Of a stretch of DNA of 64,000 nucleotides, positions 60,258-64,000 are shown piece by piece. This DNA is from Bradyrhizobium sp. DOA9 (GTDB lineage: Bacteria; Pseudomonadota; Alphaproteobacteria; Rhizobiales; Xanthobacteraceae), in contig NZ_DF820425.1 in assembly GCF_000617845.2 (NCBI RefSeq), positions 6,454,741 to 6,518,740 of the forward strand, written 5' to 3'. The translations under genes were made by a program, and so were the position numbers. Under the pieces are notes generated by a model. It saw only the letters and a list, made by a program, of their open reading frames with translations, made no database searches and was not told the origin of the DNA. Each line of letters begins with the position of its first letter. Positions within the stretch are counted from its first letter, which is position 1.

Positions 60258-60491
60258 TCATTTCGGCACCGCCGTTTCGAGCGCGAGCGCATGCAGCGCC
60301 TCGCCCATTTGTCCTTTCAAGGCGGCATAGACCATCTGGTGTTGCTGGATCCGGCTCTTGCCGGCAAATGCCTGCGAAACGACGCGCGCGCCGTAATGAT
60401 CGCCGTCGCCGGCGAGATCGGTCACGATCACATGAGCGTCCGGAAACGCTTCCCTGATCAACTGCTCGATCTCCGGTCCCGCCATCGCCAT
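60258..60491 (-). CDS. BolA-family protein
   Basis: A 77-residue protein with the BolA fold: IEQLIREAFPDAHVIVTDLAGDGDHYGARVV, then GKSRIQQHQMVYAALKG. It partners Grx in Fe-S transfer and iron sensing. Two starts are close: ATG 60491 with GGAGGG 6 bases upstream is chosen; ATG 60485 would be two codons shorter. It is the first gene of the minus-strand operon driven from the region at 60.5 kb. Confidence 0.93.
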   Translation of the reverse strand: MAMAGPEIEQLIREAFPDAHVIVTDLAGDGDHYGARVVSQAFAGKSRIQQHQMVYAALKGQMGEALHALALETAVPK

Positions 60492-60521
60492 GTCGCACCC
60501 TCCTGCTCTGCGCCCGCTCCA

Positions 60522-60537
60522 TGCAAGCGCCAAACCA
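60522..60537 (-). promoter_or_regulatory. Sigma-54 promoter candidate of bolA-grxD-ferredoxin
   Basis: On the minus strand TGGTTTGGCGCTTGCA has the GG-N10-GC spacing, TGG and TTGCA. It departs from the consensus in the CAC of the -24 box. It lies about 30 bases before the bolA ATG. Confidence 0.72.
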
Positions 60538-60588
60538 GTTTCGGAACATGTGTGTTCAGAGGGACTTGCGCGCCCGACACCGCCGTGA

Positions 60589-60604
60589 TGTCCGACTTGC
60601 GACA
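60589..60604. promoter_or_regulatory. NifA site between divergent bolA and TPR-like operons
   Basis: TGTCCGACTTGCGACA fits TGT-N10-ACA. It is 52 bases from the bolA sigma-54 element and 113 bases from the + strand element, so it can serve both. Confidence 0.85.
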
Positions 60605-60717
60605 ACGCCGCGCGCGTCCGTGTCGATGACGTGACGAATGCGGATGGTCTCGCTCCGGAGATTGCGATGATGGCTCGCATCGCCTCGAATCGCTGCGCCA
60701 TCGCGGCATTTCTCGAT

Positions 60718-60733
60718 CGGCCCGGCTTTTGCT
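60718..60733 (+). promoter_or_regulatory. Sigma-54 promoter candidate for the 60.8-kb operon
   Basis: CGGCCCGGCTTTTGCT has the correct spacing and TTGCT and differs from the consensus at positions 1, 5 and 6. It lies about 100 bases before the ATG at 60835. Confidence 0.72.
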
Positions 60734-60834
60734 TTGCGAGGATTGAACCCGTATTCCGATACGCCAGACGAGGAACTCGAATTGTCCCACACAGACTCCA
60801 GTCGACGCCGAGGCCCGATGAAAGATAGCCGCCC

Positions 60835-61314
60835 ATGACCGCCGTTCTCGTCGATTCCGACGGCATCAATTTCGGCGAGCTCGCGCCCGAAATCGACTCG
60901 CTGCTGCAACAGGGCGTGGTCAGCTATCGGCGCGACCCGCTTGAAGCCGATCGCATCTTCCGGCAGGCCCTGGAGGCCGCGCCGACGGAGCTCGCGGTCT
61001 ATTTCTGCCTCTACAAGACCCACACCTATCGCGGTCGTCTCAAAGAGGCCCAGAGCATCGCCGAGCGTGGTTTGCGCGAGGCTGCCCACCAAGCCGGCTG
61101 GAGTCCCAACTGGCGAAGCTGGCAGCCACAAGCCGAACTGCCTGACGGCGCCGGCCGCTTCGCGCTCTACACGTTGAAGGCGCTCGCCTTCATCCATCTG
61201 CGCAAGGACGAGCAGAAACAGGCCCAGGAGCTGCTCGCCGCGCTGCGCCGGCTCGATCCCACCGGCGCGGTCGGCTGGCCGGTGGTCGCCGCGCTTGCCG
61301 AGGGGCTCCAGTGA
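60835..61314 (+). CDS. TPR-like nif-associated protein of unknown function
   Basis: A 159-residue, mostly helical protein. Residues 32-80 (DPLEADRIFRQALEAAPTE, then AVYFCLYKTHTYRGRLKEAQ) form two tetratricopeptide-like units, and a third follows at about 110-140. It probably holds a partner protein. It heads a + strand operon with a SufT-like gene 7 bases downstream and has an apparent NifA/sigma-54 promoter. I do not know a function for it. Confidence 0.8.
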   Translation: MTAVLVDSDGINFGELAPEIDSLLQQGVVSYRRDPLEADRIFRQALEAAPTELAVYFCLYKTHTYRGRLKEAQSIAERGLREAAHQAGWSPNWRSWQPQAELPDGAGRFALYTLKALAFIHLRKDEQKQAQELLAALRRLDPTGAVGWPVVAALAEGLQ

Positions 61315-61321
61315 GGTAGCG

Positions 61322-61651
61322 ATGACCACCACAGCGCTTGCCGACGACGAGACTCTTATCGCGGGCATCATCGCCGCGCTGCGGACGGTTCATGATCCGG
61401 AAATCCCAGTGAACATCTATGACCTCGGCCTGATCTACCGAATCGAGCCGAAGCACGACGGGCTGGTCGAGATCGACATGACGCTGACCGCGCCCGGCTG
61501 CCCGGTCGCCGGCGAAATGCTGTCCTGGGTCGAGAAGGCCGTGATCGAGGTCGGCGGCGTCGCGACCGTCGCGGTGCGGCTGGTTTTCGACCCGCCCTGG
61601 GATTCCTCGCGCATGACCGACGACGTCAAGCTCGAGCTCGGCCTGCTCTAA
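61322..61651 (+). CDS. SufT/MIP18-like (DUF59) iron-sulfur assembly protein
   Basis: A 109-residue single-domain protein of the DUF59 family. The core LRTVHDPEIPVNIYDLGLIY and MTLTAPGCPVAGEM, with its conserved Cys, are standard. Relatives (SufT, PaaD, MIP18) aid Fe-S cluster delivery. GAGG lies 5 bases before the ATG at 61322. It is co-transcribed with the TPR-like gene and probably with the hydrolase gene, and expressed with nif genes, so nitrogenase Fe-S maturation is the likely context. Confidence 0.9.
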   Translation: MTTTALADDETLIAGIIAALRTVHDPEIPVNIYDLGLIYRIEPKHDGLVEIDMTLTAPGCPVAGEMLSWVEKAVIEVGGVATVAVRLVFDPPWDSSRMTDDVKLELGLL

Positions 61652-61689
61652 CGCAACAACCAAGCGCCAATCGGAGAGGAGAGGACACA

Positions 61690-62454
61690 ATGATCGAACT
61701 GACCGCCAGCGACGGAGCACGTTTCTCCGCCTATCGCGCCGAGCCCGCGGACACGCCCAAGGGAGCCGTCGTGGTGCTCCAGGATATCTTCGGCCTCACC
61801 GCCGAGATCCGGAAGGCCGTCGATGCATTCGCAGCCAAAGGCTACGTCGCGATTGCACCTTCCCTGTTCGACCGGGTCAAGCCGGGTCTCAGTCTGGGTC
61901 ACGACGACGGCGGCAAGGCCGAGGGCGCCGCGATCGGCGCGCAAATCGACAAGGCGCAGGCGATCTCCGACATCCAGGCGACCGTCGACGCGGTGAAGGA
62001 TGCCGGCAAGGTGGCGGTGCTGGGCTATTGCTGGGGCGGCGACCTCGCCTACACCGCGGCCAACAAGGTGAACGGCATCGCCTGCGTGATCGGCTATGAC
62101 GGCAGCGAGACCGTCGCCGACTATCGCGAGAAGCGCAGGGTGCCGACGCTGCTGCATTTCGGCGAGAGCGACCCGGAGCTGCCGCTGGAGGCCATCACGC
62201 AATTCCGTGCCTTTCGCCCCGATGTCAGCGCCTTCACATATCCCGAGGCCGCCCAGGGTTTTGGCTGCGACGAGCGCGGCAATTATCGCGAGGACGCGGC
62301 GGCGACGGCCCTGGAACGGACCATGTTCTGGATCTCGCAATATGTCGAAGGGCAGCAGCCGATCCTGCTGAAGAACGCCGGCGCCTATGCCCAGGCGAAG
62401 ACCGAGAAGAAAAAGAAGAAGGGAAGCGACGATCTCGGACCGCCCATGGATTGA
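61690..62454 (+). CDS. Dienelactone-hydrolase-family protein with the catalytic His replaced
   Basis: A 254-residue alpha/beta hydrolase of the dienelactone hydrolase family. The nucleophile Cys114 is in GYCWGG and Asp161 in FGESDPELP. The third triad member, normally His in a GHGF- or AHAF-like turn, is Gln189 in YPEAAQGFG. The C-terminus has a Lys-rich tail (KTEKKKKKGSDDLG). GGAGAG precedes the ATG. It lies in the nif-regulated operon. Hydrolase activity is doubtful unless another His substitutes. Confidence 0.85.
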   Translation: MIELTASDGARFSAYRAEPADTPKGAVVVLQDIFGLTAEIRKAVDAFAAKGYVAIAPSLFDRVKPGLSLGHDDGGKAEGAAIGAQIDKAQAISDIQATVDAVKDAGKVAVLGYCWGGDLAYTAANKVNGIACVIGYDGSETVADYREKRRVPTLLHFGESDPELPLEAITQFRAFRPDVSAFTYPEAAQGFGCDERGNYREDAAATALERTMFWISQYVEGQQPILLKNAGAYAQAKTEKKKKKGSDDLGPPMD

Positions 62455-62466
62455 GGATCCAGCGAG

Positions 62467-62712
62467 ATGCTGCCGACGACCATTCTCATCGACGACGCAC
62501 CGCGCTGCGTCGTGCGGCCGACCGATGCCAAGGACCTCAATCGTTTCATCCGGAACGGCAAGGGATTCTTGCTGGCCGAAAAGCCCGAAGGCAAGATCAC
62601 CCACCGCGTGCCGACCGAAAGCGAGATGAGCAAGTGGCAAAGCGGCCTTGCCTTGCACAAGGCCTGGGGCGGCGCCGAAGAAGAGTTCTTCGGTTTGCCG
62701 CTGTCGGATTGA
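62467..62712 (+). CDS. Small nif-cluster protein of unknown function
   Basis: An 81-residue soluble protein, beginning MLPTTILIDDAPRCVVRPTD and ending GGAEEEFFGLPLSD. It has one Cys and a balanced charge, with no known domain that I recognise. It starts 12 bases after the hydrolase gene and is the last gene of the + strand operon; it meets the truncated haemoglobin gene tail to tail. A nitrogen-fixation role is inferred only from location. Confidence 0.7.
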   Translation: MLPTTILIDDAPRCVVRPTDAKDLNRFIRNGKGFLLAEKPEGKITHRVPTESEMSKWQSGLALHKAWGGAEEEFFGLPLSD

Positions 62713-62714
62713 CG

Positions 62715-63149
62715 CTACGCCCCTTCGTGGCCACCGCGCGCATCGTGCGGATTGCCGGCCTGGTTTCGCATCCAGTCGGCGAGCTTGGTCAGCGCGGCAT
62801 CGAGCTCTGCCCGCGCTGCGTCGTCGGCGACCGTCTCCGCCAGCGCGCCGCGCATGCAGAGCAGCCAGGCGTCGCGCTCGGGGCCGCCGATCGGAAAGCC
62901 GATGTGACGCTGGCGCAGCCGCGGGTGGCCCTTCTCCGGCGAATAGAGCTTTGGGCCGCCGGTCCATTCGGTGAGGTAGCGCTTCAGCACCTGCTTGGTC
63001 GAGGTCAGATCGTCCGCATGCATGGCGCGGATGCCGGCGGCTTCCGGAGCTTCGTCCATTCGGCGATAGAAGCTTTCCACCAGGCGGTCGATGACAACCG
63101 GGCCGCCGATCCGCTCGTACATTGAAACAGTCACCAACGTATCGCTCAT
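62715..63149 (-). CDS. Group II-type truncated haemoglobin
   Basis: A 144-residue globin. Features: MYERIGGPVVIDRLVESFYRRM in helices A-B, LKRYLTEWTGGPKLYS, the proximal His in RHIGFPIG, and a Trp near AWLLCM, matching the TrHbO layout. ATG 63149 is chosen. It is the last gene of a minus-strand operon with a 55-residue protein and a Rieske protein. Oxygen delivery or scavenging near nitrogenase, or nitric oxide removal, is plausible. Confidence 0.9.
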   Translation of the reverse strand: MSDTLVTVSMYERIGGPVVIDRLVESFYRRMDEAPEAAGIRAMHADDLTSTKQVLKRYLTEWTGGPKLYSPEKGHPRLRQRHIGFPIGGPERDAWLLCMRGALAETVADDAARAELDAALTKLADWMRNQAGNPHDARGGHEGA

Positions 63150-63171
63150 GCCGATACTCTCCCGCTCAGAT

Positions 63172-63339
63172 CTACTCGTCCATGCTGGGCGACAGGATAA
63201 CCTCCGCCGGCGCACCAGGGCCTTGATCGGCGACAAATTCCAGCGTGGAGACGCGCGACAGTCCGTCGCCGCTGTCCATCAGCACGACGGCGTCCTCCGG
63301 CAGCCCCTTCAGGCGATCGAGCAGTTGAGCGACCGTCAC
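63172..63339 (-). CDS. 55-residue protein of unknown function
   Basis: A short gene starting at GTG 63339 with GGAGG 5 bases upstream. The product begins VTVAQLLDRLKGLPEDAVVL and ends VILSPSMDE; it looks like a small alpha/beta unit. It lies between the Rieske and truncated haemoglobin genes with gaps of 11 and 22 bases, so it is clearly part of that operon. The frame is open further upstream, but that part is antisense-like and Arg-rich. Confidence 0.65.
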   Translation of the reverse strand: MTVAQLLDRLKGLPEDAVVLMDSGDGLSRVSTLEFVADQGPGAPAEVILSPSMDE

Positions 63340-63350
63340 CGAGGCCTCCG

Positions 63351-63800
63351 CTAATCCGGATGAATCATGATGTCCATGGTCTCCTCCTGGTCGTCGAAGG
63401 CCCCGAACGGCCGGTCGTCCTCGACCAGCCGTTCGCCGCAGAGGCAGACCTCGCCATCGACCACCGCCAGCGCGATGGGCTGGAGGCTCTTGCCGTTGCA
63501 GGGACCGTCGATGCAGAGCCCGCTGTCGATCTCGAAGGTGGCGCCGTGACGGCCGCATTTCAGGAAGGCGCGATCCTGCGTGAAGAAGTCGCCACTGCCG
63601 ATGTTGAGCCAGACGCCGTCATGCGGACAGGCATTGACGTAGCCGACATAATCGTTGCCGTGGGTCCGGACCACGACGATCGGGAACGGGCGGCTCTCGC
63701 CGGACGCATCGAACCGCGACAGGCTGAAGGCCCGCGCGCTGCCGCGCTCGATCTCGTCGCTCGCGCAGACGACGAAGACGTCGATCTCTTCCCTCGCCAT
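63351..63800 (-). CDS. Rieske [2Fe-2S] protein of the nif cluster
   Basis: A 149-residue soluble Rieske protein without a signal peptide. The cluster ligands are in ACPHDGVW and KCGRHGATF. The C-terminal part has extra cysteines (GLCIDGPCNGKS and VCLCGERL). Homologues in nif clusters may act as ferredoxins. It precedes the 55-residue gene and a truncated haemoglobin gene on the same strand. Confidence 0.9.
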   Translation of the reverse strand: MAREEIDVFVVCASDEIERGSARAFSLSRFDASGESRPFPIVVVRTHGNDYVGYVNACPHDGVWLNIGSGDFFTQDRAFLKCGRHGATFEIDSGLCIDGPCNGKSLQPIALAVVDGEVCLCGERLVEDDRPFGAFDDQEETMDIMIHPD

Positions 63801-63815
63801 CCGCGCTCTCCCCGG

Positions 63816-64000
63816 CTAGGCCGCCGCCGGCGCGGCCGCCTGCTTCAGCGCCGCCAGCTCCTCGCGCGTCAGGCGGAACACGCCACGGCCGCCCGCAAGC
63901 GTCTGGTAAACGTCGCCGGCCTTGTCGCTGAGGAAGTTGAACCAGGCCTGCGGCGTGAGGCCGTCCGGCCGCTCGCTGATCTCGACCACGGTGCCATCAG
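63816..64000 (-). CDS. C-terminal end of an unidentified protein, cut by the window edge
   Basis: The last 60 or so codons of a minus-strand gene whose start lies beyond 64000. The visible product runs from DGTVVEISERPDGLTPQAWF to an Ala/Pro-rich end (KQAAAPAAA) before a TAG stop at 63816-63818. It ends 16 bases before the Rieske start, so it belongs to the same operon. I cannot name the family. Confidence 0.7.
   Translation of the reverse strand, partial: DGTVVEISERPDGLTPQAWFNFLSDKAGDVYQTLAGGRGVFRLTREELAALKQAAAPAAA

Overview
The window looks like a chromosomal piece of a Bradyrhizobium-type alphaproteobacterium (high GC, Bradyrhizobium-like gene products, FixABCX, NifV, and NifA/sigma-54 promoters of rhizobial form). 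nifV (homocitrate synthase) suggests a strain able to fix nitrogen outside a plant host. The species assignment is inference from gene content and sequence character; no database search was possible.

Region 1 (1-19.4 kb) is a rare-earth and methylotrophy block. It holds pqqA (a 26-residue gene, first of a pqq operon running off the left edge), a clear lanmodulin gene (lanM), and three PQQ alcohol dehydrogenases that all carry the Asp-x-Asp lanthanide signature: an ExaF/PedH-like enzyme with its cytochrome c and a XoxJ-like protein; a canonical xoxF with xoxG; and a third, divergent enzyme next to a Rieske protein. xoxFG is followed by glutathione-dependent formaldehyde oxidation genes (hydroxymethylglutathione dehydrogenase and gfa) and by a periplasmic molybdenum hydroxylase (IorAB-like). 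An AraC regulator lies divergent to xoxF.

Region 2 (19.4-26.7 kb) is mixed: a group III truncated haemoglobin, 3-hydroxybutyryl-CoA dehydrogenase, a tungstate uptake permease and binding protein facing each other, a low-complexity protein, and a membrane GGDEF-EAL protein. Region 3 (26.7-37.2 kb) is histidine utilisation: hutU-hutH-hutI face hutF-hutC across a 20-bp palindromic operator, followed by an ABC importer and an M20 amidohydrolase. Region 4 (37.2-45.7 kb) is general accessory content: MFS and EamA transporters, msrA, an OsmC protein, a BisC-like molybdoenzyme, a DUF892 ferritin-like protein, an SDR, and three palindromic intergenic repeats.

Region 5 (45.7-64 kb) is molybdenum supply and nitrogen fixation: modD, modABC (modC fused to DUF2478 and lacking TOBE), a separate Mop, fixABCX, nifW, cysE, nifV, an Irr-like Fur protein, nifQ, nifH, a receiver-like protein, nifO, bolA-grxD-ferredoxin, a SufT-like protein, truncated haemoglobin and Rieske genes. 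By eye I find sigma-54 -24/-12 elements with nearby TGT-N10-ACA NifA sites upstream of modA, nifV, nifH, the receiver-like gene, the bolA operon and the 60.8-kb operon, and a sigma-54 element upstream of fixA with an imperfect NifA site. Electron supply (FixABCX), molybdenum uptake (ModABC, Mop, NifQ), homocitrate (NifV, with CysE) and Fe-S handling (BolA, Grx, SufT-like) thus appear to be one NifA regulon.
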